Shown here: positions 7,669 to 16,246 of the stretch, piece after piece
Numbering within the stretch: position 1 is the stretch's first letter
How the letters are laid out: each line of letters begins with the position of its first letter
Assembly: GCA_049297855.1 (NCBI GenBank)
Contig: JBAQVB010000027.1
Coordinates: 1 to 37,477, forward strand
Direction: 5' to 3'
DNA length: 37,477 nt
Source of the DNA: CAXYVX01 sp049297855
GTDB taxonomy: Bacteria; Patescibacteriota; Saccharimonadia; Saccharimonadales; Saccharimonadaceae
Notes under the pieces: generated by a model
Seen by the model: only the letters and a program-made list of their open reading frames with translations
Databases searched by the model: none
Told to the model about the DNA's origin: nothing
Translations under genes and position numbers: made by a program

Positions 7669-9714
7669 TTAGATTAGCGAATTCGGATCCAGTTCCGCTT
7701 GCCATTTAGCGGGCGGAATTTTTTGGATGATCACGGCGAGAACAGCGCGATTGTTGGAGCGCACGATGATTTGCCAGCGATATTTGTCGCGTAGTCGTTC
7801 ATGGAAAGCCGGCGTCGGGCCGAGGATTGATACTTTGTCGGCGTAGTTTTGTTGAATGAAAGTGACAATTTGGCGCGCGTGTGCGACGGCAGTCATTTCG
7901 GTTTTGTAGCTGACCGTGATTTTTAATAAATGAGCAAACGGCGGGAAGTGGCCGTTTTTCCTGAGCGGTAATTCGGCTTGATAAAACCCCCAAAAATCCT
8001 GATTCTTAGCGAATCGGATGGCCGGCGCGTTGGGCTGATAGGTTTGGATAATGGCGGTGGTGGGTTCATTGGTGCGACCGACGCGACCGACGGCCTGGCT
8101 GACCAGCTGAAACGTACGCTCACGTGCGCCAAAATCGGGCAAATTGAGCCCCGCATCGGCTTGTACTACGCCGACGACCGATAAGAGGGGTAGGTCTAGA
8201 CCTTTGGCGATCTGTTGTGTGCCAATAATGATGCGCGTGGTGCCATTTTTGAGCTCGTCATAAACGTTGGCAACCGAATCGGCGCTGGGCGTGTCCCCGT
8301 CAAAACGTCGAATCGCTTTATCGTTTTGGGTGATGATTTCGCGAAAAAGGCGTCGACATTCGTCCTCAATTTTTTTAGTGCCGAGACCTTTATAAACGAT
8401 GTCAACGTGGCCACAGGTGGGGCATTGAGTGGGAACTTTAGCGTGATAATTGCAGATATGACAACGCAATTCGAATTGATCGGCGTGCAACGTCAGCGGC
8501 AAGAAACAGCGCGGGCATTCAGCCACCCAACCGCAGTTTTCGCATAGAGTAGTGGTTGCAGTTCCGCGGCGGTTATGGAATAAGAGAACCTGTTTATGTT
8601 CGGCTAAAGCCCGTTTCATTGCGTTCAACAACGGCAGTGAAAAGACCCGCGATTCTGATGAGAAAATCGGCAGCCCGGTGTGGCTTTGCGCGTGTGCGGT
8701 CATGTCGACGATTTTAATGTCCGCCGTTTTTGCGCCGGCACGCGCCAGTTTTGTCATTTCAACGATCGAGCGCTGTAACTTTTGGGCTCGATAAACATCA
8801 GTTACTAGTGGCGTGGCCGAGCCGAGAATGAGTTTGGCGCCCGCTAGTTGCGCTAACTTAGCTGCTACGGTTTTGGCGTCGTAACGTGGCGTTTTGTCCT
8901 GAACGTAAGTTGGCTCGTGCGCCTCGTCGATTACAATTAGTCCCGGCTTTTGCAGAGGTAAAAATAAAGCTGAGCGTGGTCCAATGGCCACTAGCGGTTG
9001 GTTGCCCGCCGTTAGCGCTTGCTGCCAGGTAGCGAAACGTTCGGTTTCCTTCTGGGCGGAATGAGTAATTATTACCTCAGCTACACCAGAAAAAGTTTGG
9101 CGAAAATCGTCGACCAACTGGGTGGTTAGCGAGATTTCAGGTACTAAAATGATGGCGGATTGATGTTTTCTAATCGCGTCGAGCGCCAGATGTTTGTAAA
9201 TTTCCGTTTTACCAGAGCCCGTCACACCACGTAAAATCGCGGTATTGGACGACATGGCGCGCAAAACCGCGAGCGCCTTCGCTTGGCTATCGTTTAGAGT
9301 GATTTGGTCATTTGAATAAATTTTTTGTTCAATATTTTTATCTGTTAATATCAGATTTTGATTAAGCGGTCGGCGATTTTTGAGTAAGCCACTCGGCAGA
9401 ATGATCGGCCAAACCATCGTTAAACTGGTGCTATAAAATTGCGCCAGCCAAGTAGCCAACCGCACCAACTGCGATGGTAAAACGGCGTTTTCATTAGCCA
9501 GTTGCAGTTGTTGCGTGATCGGCTTAGTGGCGAAATCAGGACGAGTTGTAGCGCGCATAACCACACCGACGGCGCGCCGTCGTCCGACCGGAATTTCGAC
9601 TAGCTGGCCAACCGCCAGCCGTTTATCAAAACTATAGGTTAAATCAGTGATATCACGACCAAGATTAACTAGGGGCGAAACTTCGTAAAATAGTAGTGCA
9701 GATGTCGTCTCCAT
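7669..9714 (-). CDS. priA: Primosomal protein N' (replication-restart helicase PriA)
   Basis: The protein has 681 residues. PriA reloads the replicative helicase at stalled forks. The N-terminal DNA-binding part (about 1-110) includes VGRRRAVGVVMRATTRPD. Walker A is GVTGSGKTEIY, followed by VPEISLTTQL and the DEAH box VIDEAHEPTY. Four CxxC pairs of the zinc-binding insert are present (CENCGWVAECPRC, then CHIC and CPTC). Motifs V and VI appear as IIIGTQQIAKGLDLP and SQAVGRVGR. The ATG at 9714 is chosen; a TTG at 9723 overlaps the -10 box. Def and fmt follow on the same strand. Confidence 0.96.
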   Translation of the reverse strand: METTSALLFYEVSPLVNLGRDITDLTYSFDKRLAVGQLVEIPVGRRRAVGVVMRATTRPDFATKPITQQLQLANENAVLPSQLVRLATWLAQFYSTSLTMVWPIILPSGLLKNRRPLNQNLILTDKNIEQKIYSNDQITLNDSQAKALAVLRAMSSNTAILRGVTGSGKTEIYKHLALDAIRKHQSAIILVPEISLTTQLVDDFRQTFSGVAEVIITHSAQKETERFATWQQALTAGNQPLVAIGPRSALFLPLQKPGLIVIDEAHEPTYVQDKTPRYDAKTVAAKLAQLAGAKLILGSATPLVTDVYRAQKLQRSIVEMTKLARAGAKTADIKIVDMTAHAQSHTGLPIFSSESRVFSLPLLNAMKRALAEHKQVLLFHNRRGTATTTLCENCGWVAECPRCFLPLTLHADQFELRCHICNYHAKVPTQCPTCGHVDIVYKGLGTKKIEDECRRLFREIITQNDKAIRRFDGDTPSADSVANVYDELKNGTTRIIIGTQQIAKGLDLPLLSVVGVVQADAGLNLPDFGARERTFQLVSQAVGRVGRTNEPTTAIIQTYQPNAPAIRFAKNQDFWGFYQAELPLRKNGHFPPFAHLLKITVSYKTEMTAVAHARQIVTFIQQNYADKVSILGPTPAFHERLRDKYRWQIIVRSNNRAVLAVIIQKIPPAKWQAELDPNSLI

Positions 9715-9722
9715 ATTCGTCA

Positions 9723-9728
9723 ATTATA
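9723..9728 (-). promoter_or_regulatory. -10 box of priA, overlapping a divergent promoter
   Basis: TATAAT on the minus strand (9728-9723), 8 bases before the ATG at 9714. Its -35 region (about 9746-9751) overlaps the -10 of the plus-strand gene at 9786, so the two promoters face apart and share bases. Confidence 0.5.
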
Positions 9729-9746
9729 TCGCTAAATAAAAATATT

Positions 9747-9755
9747 TGCTAAAAT
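9747..9755 (+). promoter_or_regulatory. Extended -10 box of the phosphoribosyltransferase gene
   Basis: TGCTAAAAT, -10 at 9750-9755, with no clear -35 hexamer. The leader of about 24 bases contains GGAGGG (9774-9779). Confidence 0.5.
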
Positions 9756-9785
9756 GGTTAACATGCAAAAGGTGGAGGGCTACTG

Positions 9786-10445
9786 ATGTCGCAATATTTT
9801 GATTCGCGGGCTGTGGCCGGGGCTCAGATAACCGGCGAATTATTGTCGACATACTTCCGGCAGGACGTAACGGTATTGGCACTCGATGACGGTGGTGTGG
9901 CGGTTGGCTATCAAATAGCGATTTATCTGCACGCCAATTTGCGGCGGCTGATTACGGAATCGATTCGAATTGAGGATGAAGACGTCGATTTCGCGACCGT
10001 TTTGCCGGGTGGTGTGGTGGCACGAAATCCAGACATGGACGACGAAACCTATGAATATTATTACGGCGAATACGCCGGAGATCTGGACGAACGTTTACGC
10101 GAGGCGAGAGACAGGATTAATGCTAAATTAGACGCGGATGAAATTTCGCCAGATGATTTGCGTGGCCGTAATGTTATTTTAGTTAGCGACGGCCTAAAAT
10201 CGGGTACGATTTTGCACGCTGCGATCGAGTGGCTCAAGCCGGCAATGGTGCAACGGATTATTTTGGCGACTCCGCTAATTTCTGTAGACGCGTTGGATGT
10301 GGCGCATGTTTTGATGGATGAGATTCACGTTTTGGCGGTTTCGCCGAATTATCTTTGGACGGCGCATTATTATGACGTTGATGACACGCCGAGCGAGGAT
10401 GAGATTCGCGCCATGATGAGCCAAACCGTGATGGATCGGCAATAA
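9786..10445 (+). CDS. Phosphoribosyltransferase-fold protein
   Basis: The protein has 219 residues. GGAGGG lies 6 bases before the ATG. A type I phosphoribosyltransferase fold is supported by the N-terminal FDSRAVAGAQITGELL, the strand VTVLALDDGGVAVGYQIA, and the PRPP-loop region NVILVSDGLKSGTILHAAIE (family form VILVDDGIATGxT). The first Asp of the usual Asp pair is Ser here (VSDG). An acidic insert rich in Asp, Glu and Tyr (about 75-125) separates these parts. Relatives of this shape are annotated as putative phosphoribosyltransferases with no known substrate. It could act in nucleobase salvage, which suits a reduced genome, but the substrate cannot be read from the sequence. Divergent from priA. 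Confidence 0.75.
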   Translation: MSQYFDSRAVAGAQITGELLSTYFRQDVTVLALDDGGVAVGYQIAIYLHANLRRLITESIRIEDEDVDFATVLPGGVVARNPDMDDETYEYYYGEYAGDLDERLREARDRINAKLDADEISPDDLRGRNVILVSDGLKSGTILHAAIEWLKPAMVQRIILATPLISVDALDVAHVLMDEIHVLAVSPNYLWTAHYYDVDDTPSEDEIRAMMSQTVMDRQ

Positions 10446-10460
10446 ATGATGAATCGAATC

Positions 10461-10489
10461 TTGTTTTTGTGCGCTAAGTTTGCTACAAT
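10461..10489 (+). promoter_or_regulatory. Promoter of the winged-helix regulator
   Basis: TTGTTT (10461-10466), 17-base spacer, TACAAT (10484-10489) with TG one base ahead. The leader is about 60 bases. Confidence 0.65.
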
Positions 10490-10555
10490 CTTTACAACAC
10501 CAGCCAAGTTAAGCGGAAACGGCAATTCGCGCAGTAAAATCAGGGGAGAAAACTA

Positions 10556-10894
10556 GTGCTAGATATGTTTATCACCAGTCGCGTACGACGCAAAATTGTG
10601 GTTGTTTACTCCAAATACCCCGATTTCAAAACGCACGTGCGCGGCCTGGCTAAACTGATCAAAGAGGATCCGGGAAATATCCAGCGTGAATTGAAGAGGC
10701 TCGAGAAGAGTGGTTTCTTGCTGAGTGAAAAACGTGGCAACACTAAGATTTATTCAACAAACAAAGCTTTTCCGATTTTTAAGGAATTGCAAGCGATTGT
10801 GATCAAATCACAACAGGCGGCCACGGAAAAACGCCAAAATCACGCGATTGCGCCATCCGCTAATGCCGGTTTAGATCGATTTAAATCAATCTAA
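10556..10894 (+). CDS. Winged-helix DNA-binding regulator
   Basis: The protein has 112 residues. It uses a GTG start, with AGGGGAG (10542-10548) 7 bases ahead. Helix-turn-helix: HVRGLAKLIKEDPGNIQRELKRLE, followed by a wing (SGFLLSEKRGNTKIYSTN). This is the ArsR/MarR-like pattern, close to small archaeal-type winged-helix proteins. The C-terminal 35 residues are polar and rich in Ala, Lys and Gln. There are no cysteine or histidine clusters for metal sensing. It heads a unit continuing into the histidine phosphatase and recJ, so it may regulate them or itself; no operator was identified. Confidence 0.7.
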   Translation: MLDMFITSRVRRKIVVVYSKYPDFKTHVRGLAKLIKEDPGNIQRELKRLEKSGFLLSEKRGNTKIYSTNKAFPIFKELQAIVIKSQQAATEKRQNHAIAPSANAGLDRFKSI

Positions 10895-10906
10895 ACATTT
10901 TTTGTT

Positions 10907-11518
10907 ATGTTAAAGATTTACTTTGTGAGACACGGGCAGAACGAAGATAATGCAAACGGCATTCTAAATGGACATCGGGATTTACCGCTAACAGATATCG
11001 GCAGACAGCAGGCGCGGGCGTTGGCGGAGAAAATTAAGACTAGGCGCATGACTTTTGATACGGTTTTAGTTTCACCTTTACAGCGAGCGGTTGAGACGGC
11101 GGAAATTATTGCGGGCGTAAATCATTTATCGCAACCGATAATTGAACCGAAATTAATCGAGCGCGATTTTGGTGTTATGACTAGCAAAGCACAGAAAAAA
11201 ATAGAGAAACTTTGCGCGCCGGACATTATTAAAACTGATTCGACGGTTTATTTTTTATCACCACAAGGTGCGGAAACATTTCCGGCTTTAATGGTGCGCG
11301 CGCGTGAACTGCTCGATGATATTTATAAAAAATATAGTGATGGAAATATTTTGTTGGTGTCACATGGCGATTTTGGAAAAATATTGTATGCAGAATATTA
11401 TCATTTGGATTGGCGATCGGTTTTAACCGAATGGAATCTCGGTAATGCGGAAATGCTTTTGCTGTCGCCGGATTCGCCGGCCGATGAAGCGGTAATAATT
11501 AAGAATCGCCAGGACTAA
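10907..11518 (+). CDS. Histidine phosphatase (phosphoglycerate mutase-like)
   Basis: The protein has 203 residues. The catalytic motif FVRHGQNEDNANGILNG carries the phospho-acceptor His of the RHG triad. LSPLQRAVETAE-type residues follow (VLVSPLQRAVETAEII), then the second catalytic His in ILLVSHGDFGKIL. Members dephosphorylate sugar phosphates, nucleotides or cofactors; the substrate is not evident. It has no clear Shine-Dalgarno and starts 12 bases after the regulator gene. Its stop overlaps the recJ start (TAATG), so translation is probably coupled. Confidence 0.85.
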   Translation: MLKIYFVRHGQNEDNANGILNGHRDLPLTDIGRQQARALAEKIKTRRMTFDTVLVSPLQRAVETAEIIAGVNHLSQPIIEPKLIERDFGVMTSKAQKKIEKLCAPDIIKTDSTVYFLSPQGAETFPALMVRARELLDDIYKKYSDGNILLVSHGDFGKILYAEYYHLDWRSVLTEWNLGNAEMLLLSPDSPADEAVIIKNRQD

Positions 11519-13518
11519 TGAACGATAAAGGTAATAATGTTAAGCGTGACAAGGTCTCTACGATTTTACGCGCGATGTTAAAAAAACGCGGAATCGTTAG
11601 CGATAGCGAGATTGAGAATTTTTTAGATCCAGATTACCGCCGAACCTGCTACAATCCGATATTATTTCCGGGCGTGAAAGCGGCGGTTCGGCGAATTGCG
11701 CGAGCGCGAAAACTGCACGAAAAAGTTGTGATTTACGGTGATTATGATATTGATGGCATGACGGCAACGGTTGTGTTGTGGGAGAGCTTGCGGCGGTTCG
11801 GCCTTGACGTGGGTACGTATACGCCGGATCGTTTCACCGAAGGCTACGGTTTGAATAAAAAAGCGGTGCAGGCGATCGTAAAAGCGGGTGCCAATTTAAT
11901 GATCACGGTTGATAACGGCACGCTTAGTTTTGATGAAATTGCGCTAGCCAACAGCTTAGGCGTGGATATGATTGTGACGGATCACCACACGCCGCACGAA
12001 ACGCTGCCGGACGCGGTGGCGGTTGTTAATCCGAAAGTCATGGTAGCGAATAATCCGGATCGTTATGACGCAAATTTTGTTCTTAAGCTTGGCGATGATA
12101 ATAAGATATCACACAAATTGTATCCATTTTGCGATCAATGCGGCGTTGGAACGGCGTTTGTATTGATACGCGAGTTGCAAAATCAGTCGCTGAAAACAGC
12201 CGTAAAATTCACCGACTGGGAAACTAACTTTGCGCAAAATCGTGACGATTTTCGTGCTAAACATCCGATGAATCCGTATTTAATTCCATTGCCACGTGGT
12301 CAAGAAAAATGGTTACTCGATCTGGTGGCGCTCGGCACGGTGTGTGATATTGTAGGGCTAGTGAGCGAAAATCGCAATAACGTCAAATGGGGCATCGAGG
12401 TCATGAAACGGACGCGTCGGCCCGGCCTGCGCGCACTATTAGCTGTAGCTAAAGTGGACCAATCGGCTATTAATTCTGAAACGCTAGGTTTTGTGCTCGG
12501 GCCACGATTAAACGCGGCTGGTCGCATGGAGACGGCCGAATATGCGCTGGAATTGCTGAAGTTGCACGATGTGGCAACAGCTGGATTTGCGCGCCACACT
12601 AACACCGGGCGGGAATTAAAGACACAGAAAGATGTAAATGCGTACGCGCTGGAACTAGCGATGAAATTAGAGAAGCTTAATAAAAAACGTCGTCAAACAC
12701 AGGATGATATTTTCGCCTCGGCTACAACGTTAACCGAACAGCAATTCACGCATGACGCGGTACTCGTGGTAGATGGCGACGGTTGGCATGAAGGTGTGAT
12801 TGGCATCGTCGCCGCCAAATTATTGGAAAAATATCACAAACCGACCTTCGTTTTGGCGCGTGGCGACGAGAGAATTCAGGAAATTGACGATCCAAAAACT
12901 GGTCAAAAACATAAACAGACCATTGGCTTTGCCAAAGGCTCGGGACGCTCCTTTGGCGAGTTTTCTATGGCGGGAGCAATCCATCACGCGGACGATATTA
13001 TTGAGCGTGGTGGCGGACATTTGGCGGCCGGCGGTCTGACGGTGCGTAACGATAAAATTGTACAGTTTCGTCAAAGTGTACAACTTTTTTATTCAAGCCT
13101 TCATCTGGAAAATCAAGAAAAATATCTAATTCCGCAGGCCGATATTGTCCTGCATGACTTTGCGCAAATTGATGAAAATCTACTGGCTGATATCGCTAAA
13201 ATGGAACCGTTTGGCCACGCTAATGAAGCGCCGATTTTTGCATTTAATCACGTTAAAATTCTGGCACGCAAAGTTTTGGGACAACAAAAAAATCACGTTA
13301 AATATTTATTTTCGGACGATCATGGCGGCCAGTTTGAAGCGATTGCCTTTTCGGCGGCCGATAAATTTCAGTTGGAACCATTTGACGAGGAAACGGGCGC
13401 GCAAAATTTCACTAATATTACAGTTAGTTTGGCGAAGAATGAATGGAATAACCGAGTGACGATCGAGGGGCGACTACTCGTCATGACGCCGGCTGAATTT
13501 GACGACCGCGAACGTTAA
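11518..13518 (+). CDS. recJ: Single-stranded-DNA-specific exonuclease RecJ
   Basis: The protein has 666 residues. RecJ degrades single-stranded DNA 5' to 3' in recombination and mismatch or base-excision repair. DHH-domain motifs are present: VIYGDYDIDGMTAT (Asp pair), MITVDNG, VTDHHTPHETLPDA and VALGTVCDIVGL. LGPRLNAAGRMETAE follows. The DHHA1 part shows GWHEGVIGIVAAKLLEKY, SGRSFGEFSM and IERGGGHLAAGG. A C-terminal OB-like part follows. Compared with common RecJ there is an insert of about 60 residues after the DHH motif (about 175-265, with a CDQC pair). Its start overlaps the histidine phosphatase stop. Confidence 0.95.
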   Translation: MNDKGNNVKRDKVSTILRAMLKKRGIVSDSEIENFLDPDYRRTCYNPILFPGVKAAVRRIARARKLHEKVVIYGDYDIDGMTATVVLWESLRRFGLDVGTYTPDRFTEGYGLNKKAVQAIVKAGANLMITVDNGTLSFDEIALANSLGVDMIVTDHHTPHETLPDAVAVVNPKVMVANNPDRYDANFVLKLGDDNKISHKLYPFCDQCGVGTAFVLIRELQNQSLKTAVKFTDWETNFAQNRDDFRAKHPMNPYLIPLPRGQEKWLLDLVALGTVCDIVGLVSENRNNVKWGIEVMKRTRRPGLRALLAVAKVDQSAINSETLGFVLGPRLNAAGRMETAEYALELLKLHDVATAGFARHTNTGRELKTQKDVNAYALELAMKLEKLNKKRRQTQDDIFASATTLTEQQFTHDAVLVVDGDGWHEGVIGIVAAKLLEKYHKPTFVLARGDERIQEIDDPKTGQKHKQTIGFAKGSGRSFGEFSMAGAIHHADDIIERGGGHLAAGGLTVRNDKIVQFRQSVQLFYSSLHLENQEKYLIPQADIVLHDFAQIDENLLADIAKMEPFGHANEAPIFAFNHVKILARKVLGQQKNHVKYLFSDDHGGQFEAIAFSAADKFQLEPFDEETGAQNFTNITVSLAKNEWNNRVTIEGRLLVMTPAEFDDRER

Positions 13519-13530
13519 CAGAGATCAATC

Positions 13531-13539
13531 TGGTATAAT
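13531..13539 (+). promoter_or_regulatory. Extended -10 box of the ABC-F gene
   Basis: TGGTATAAT (-10 at 13534-13539), 10 bases before the ATG at 13550. The implied leader is about 4 bases, with no Shine-Dalgarno. Confidence 0.6.
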
Positions 13540-13549
13540 GGGTAACAGA

Positions 13550-15259
13550 ATGATTTTAGATCTCAATATTCGCGAAAAAAGTTTTGGTAATAAATCACTC
13601 ATGAAGGACGTGGTTTTTTCGGTCGATGATAGCGAAAAAGTCGGTCTGATTGGACGGAACGGACTCGGGAAATCGACGTTGCTTCACATGATTGCGGGTA
13701 GCGACACGGATTTTCAAGGCGAAATCAATTTGCGGCCGGGTAAAATTTTAGTGGGAACGGCGCAGGAACACAGCAATATGGGCGACATTTCGTTGGTGGA
13801 TTATATTTTGTCAGGTCTTCCGGAATTTGCGAAATTATCGCGTGCGATGATGAATTTTGCTAAATTAACAGATCCGACGACGCATGATTTGAACACTTAC
13901 AACGAGGCGCTGGAACGTTTTACGGCGTTTAATTATTGGGATGTCAAAAATGACGTAGTGCAAGAGTTGGCCAATTTCAGTTTAGAAAAGTTTGCCGATG
14001 TGAAATTCTCAACTTTGTCGGGCGGTCAGAAGCGTTTGGCGGAAATTGTCAAAGTTATGCATTCCGGAGCGCATCTCGCTTTGATCGACGAACCAACCAA
14101 TCACATGGATTTTCGCGCTAAACAGCAGTTTGTTGACTTTGCGAAAACTACACCAATGGCGATGTTGATTGTAACGCATGACCGCGACGTTTTGGCGGTT
14201 GTTGATAAAATTGTGGAAATTAAGGATGGTCGCGCGCAGATTTATAAAGGAAATTACGATGCTTATTTACGTCAAAATGCAGCGACAGCCTCGACCGACG
14301 CGCACGATTATGAAATTGCTCAGCGCGAATTAGTCAATGCTAAAAAACGCGTGCTGGAAATGCAGCGCATGAAGGAGCGAGCGCGTGATCCGGGCACAAT
14401 TCGTCAATTCAAACGGCGCGAAAACTTGGCGCGTGTGGAGGTTGCGCGCCTGACGCAAGTCGCCAAACCTAGCATCTGGATTGATCGCGATTCGGTCGAG
14501 CAATTGGGCTTGTCCGACGGCAAAAATTACGCCAAATATCGTAGTAAAAATATTCGCTTGAGTGGCATCGCGCGCAATGATTCACGTAGCGCGAGCACAC
14601 TGATTTCGGTGCGTAATTTAGCACTCGGCTACGGTGAGCGGATTTTGTTCGATCAGGTAAATTTTGATTTGCGCGAGCGCGAAAAAATCGAATTGCGCGG
14701 TTTGAACGGGGCAGGCAAAACGACCTTGATTCGGGAAATTTTGTGGACGGTCAATCAATCAAAACGTACTAAAAACGCGACGCTAGCGCAAGATCTGCCG
14801 ACGGTTTTTAACGGCTTAATCGAAATCTCGGACAAAATTCGGATTGGTGTTTATGATCAGGAAATCGACGAAAAATATTTAAAACTGACATTGTATGATG
14901 CGATTGAAAAGTTGTATTTGAACGATCAGTTGCTAATCACTGACGCTAAAATTCGCCAATTATTGTCCGATTATTTGTTTGTTGAAGGTGATGCTGCGCG
15001 ACCAATTAGCGAGTTATCGGGCGGTCAAAAAGCGCGTTTTCAGATGATAGCGATGTTGCGTAATGATCCTAATTTATTGATCTTGGATGAACCGACCAAC
15101 CATTTGGATTTGCCGAGCATTGAGGAACTTGAATCAGCATTGGGACGCTTTGAAGGTGCGATGATTTTTGTGTCGCACGATTCGTATTTTCGACGCAATT
15201 TAGCCACGCAAAACGGTGGCGATTCGCCGATTCAGGTTATCAAAATCGGTCCGCAATGA
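13550..15259 (+). CDS. ABC-F family ATPase (ribosome-associated)
   Basis: The protein has 569 residues, with two ATP-binding domains and no membrane segment. NBD1 has Walker A GRNGLGKST, signature LSGGQKRLAEI and Walker B LIDEPTNHMD. NBD2 has Walker A GLNGAGKTT, signature LSGGQKARFQM and Walker B LILDEPTNHLD. A charged linker (about 245-320: KKRVLEMQRMKERARDPG) joins them, as in ABC-F factors that bind the ribosomal E site. Members help stalled ribosomes or protect against antibiotics; the subfamily cannot be decided here. The start at 13550 is preferred to 13499, which lies inside recJ and before the promoter. Second-domain Walker A begins near residue 385. Confidence 0.9.
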   Translation: MILDLNIREKSFGNKSLMKDVVFSVDDSEKVGLIGRNGLGKSTLLHMIAGSDTDFQGEINLRPGKILVGTAQEHSNMGDISLVDYILSGLPEFAKLSRAMMNFAKLTDPTTHDLNTYNEALERFTAFNYWDVKNDVVQELANFSLEKFADVKFSTLSGGQKRLAEIVKVMHSGAHLALIDEPTNHMDFRAKQQFVDFAKTTPMAMLIVTHDRDVLAVVDKIVEIKDGRAQIYKGNYDAYLRQNAATASTDAHDYEIAQRELVNAKKRVLEMQRMKERARDPGTIRQFKRRENLARVEVARLTQVAKPSIWIDRDSVEQLGLSDGKNYAKYRSKNIRLSGIARNDSRSASTLISVRNLALGYGERILFDQVNFDLREREKIELRGLNGAGKTTLIREILWTVNQSKRTKNATLAQDLPTVFNGLIEISDKIRIGVYDQEIDEKYLKLTLYDAIEKLYLNDQLLITDAKIRQLLSDYLFVEGDAARPISELSGGQKARFQMIAMLRNDPNLLILDEPTNHLDLPSIEELESALGRFEGAMIFVSHDSYFRRNLATQNGGDSPIQVIKIGPQ

Positions 15260-15265
15260 GATGAT

Positions 15266-15294
15266 TTGCGTTTCGGTAAAAACTTTGATATAAT
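15266..15294 (+). promoter_or_regulatory. Promoter of rpsU
   Basis: TTGCGT (15266-15271), 17-base spacer, TATAAT (15289-15294) in the extended form TGATATAAT. The predicted start near 15301 leaves 0-3 bases before the ATG at 15304. Confidence 0.75.
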
Positions 15295-15303
15295 ATCGCT
15301 AAT

Positions 15304-15531
15304 ATGATTAGTGTTAAGAGAAAAGATTCGCGCGAGGCCAACGAAAATTTGTTGCGCCGTTTTAATCGTCGCGTGCTACAGTCAGGCGTGATCGCGAACG
15401 CCAAAGCTCATCAGCGTTTTAGTAAACCGATCAGCAAAACCAAACGTCGTCAGGCTGCAATTATTCGTGATCAGCGACGCGCCGAGAAGAATTTGCAGAT
15501 TCGGCTAGGCCTCGCGAAACCGAGTAGATAG
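15304..15531 (+). CDS. rpsU: 30S ribosomal protein bS21
   Basis: The protein has 75 residues, very basic, the usual bS21 length. It begins MISVKRKDSREANENLLRRF, matching the family's V-rich start and the RF helix. bS21 sits on the platform of the small subunit near the anti-Shine-Dalgarno. The gene itself has no Shine-Dalgarno and its promoter lies immediately upstream, so it is probably leaderless. Next to a yqeY-like gene, a pairing seen in many bacteria. Confidence 0.88.
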   Translation: MISVKRKDSREANENLLRRFNRRVLQSGVIANAKAHQRFSKPISKTKRRQAAIIRDQRRAEKNLQIRLGLAKPSR

Positions 15532-15561
15532 TTGAATCTGGTCATTGGTTGATTTTGACTT

Positions 15562-15590
15562 TTGGCACAAAGTTTTAAATTTGTTATACT
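15562..15590 (+). promoter_or_regulatory. Promoter of the yqeY-like gene
   Basis: TTGGCA (15562-15567), 17-base spacer, TATACT (15585-15590), with TG one base ahead of the -10. The predicted start is at 15597, exactly the ATG. The same -35 and -10 hexamers with the same spacing precede rpsB. Confidence 0.75.
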
Positions 15591-15596
15591 ATTTAC

Positions 15597-16043
15597 ATGA
15601 GCAAAAAAGATGAAATTCAGGCGATGTTCAAAACCGCGTTTCAAGCACATGACGATCTAGCTAAAACAGTGTTGGGCGAGCTGAAAAGTGCAATTTTATA
15701 TGAAGAAGTCGCACAAAATAAAAAGGCGACCGGCTTGTCGGACGGGGCGATCGAACAAGTTGTAGCGCGACAAATTAAGCAACGTGAAGACGCCGCGACG
15801 CTTTATCGTCAAGGCGGCGCTCCCGATAAAGCCGACCAAGAGCTACGCGAAAAGGCGATTTTAGTGCAATTTTTGCCACCGCAACTAACTGACGAAGAAC
15901 TCACGGCTAAAGTTCGCGAGGTAGCCGGTGATCATTATGATTCAGCTAAGCGCGGACAACTGATTGGCGCGGTCAAAAAAGCGGTTGGAAACGCGGCGGA
16001 CGGCGCGCGCGTGGCTAAGGCAGTTCAGCGATATTTTGCCTAA
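15597..16043 (+). CDS. GatB/YqeY domain protein
   Basis: The protein has 148 residues, the usual length for stand-alone YqeY. Helical N-terminal part (AKTVLGELKSAILYEEVAQN), then VARQIKQREDAATLYRQGG, LVQFLPPQLTDEEL and GQLIGAVKKAVGNAADGARV. This C-terminal domain resembles the tail of GatB in the tRNA-dependent amidotransferase and may bind tRNA; the exact role is unknown. It is predicted to be leaderless. Confidence 0.9.
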   Translation: MSKKDEIQAMFKTAFQAHDDLAKTVLGELKSAILYEEVAQNKKATGLSDGAIEQVVARQIKQREDAATLYRQGGAPDKADQELREKAILVQFLPPQLTDEELTAKVREVAGDHYDSAKRGQLIGAVKKAVGNAADGARVAKAVQRYFA

Positions 16044-16181
16044 TTGTAAAAATTGCCATGGGACATTGAAGTTAATTTTAGAGGACTTTTGTGTTGGATA
16101 GTCGGCAGTTGTCATACTAGTCGGGTGGGATTATATTGAATTGTATGGCGCAATTTATGCTCACAACTCGCGCCGCAATCA

Positions 16182-16190
16182 TGTTATAAT
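16182..16190 (+). promoter_or_regulatory. Extended -10 box of adk
   Basis: TGTTATAAT (-10 at 16185-16190), without a clear -35. The leader is about 50 bases and ends with AAAGGG (16237-16242). The rest of the 16044-16243 gap holds nothing recognised. Confidence 0.5.
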
Positions 16191-16246
16191 AGCTCTTGGT
16201 GCTACGAGTTAACCGCGAATTTCGCTAATAATAAAGAAAGGGTATG

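Noticed and set aside
10446..10556. A 36-codon frame directly after the phosphoribosyltransferase gene
   Set aside because: It covers the promoter and Shine-Dalgarno of the winged-helix gene, has no ribosome site and no recognisable content.
11518..12200. Insert with a CDQC pair in RecJ as a separate fused domain
   Set aside because: Only two cysteines and no recognisable fold; it is better described as a lineage-specific insert.
16044..16243. Possible small RNA in the gap before adk
   Set aside because: Apart from the adk promoter I see no conserved stem, terminator or frame.
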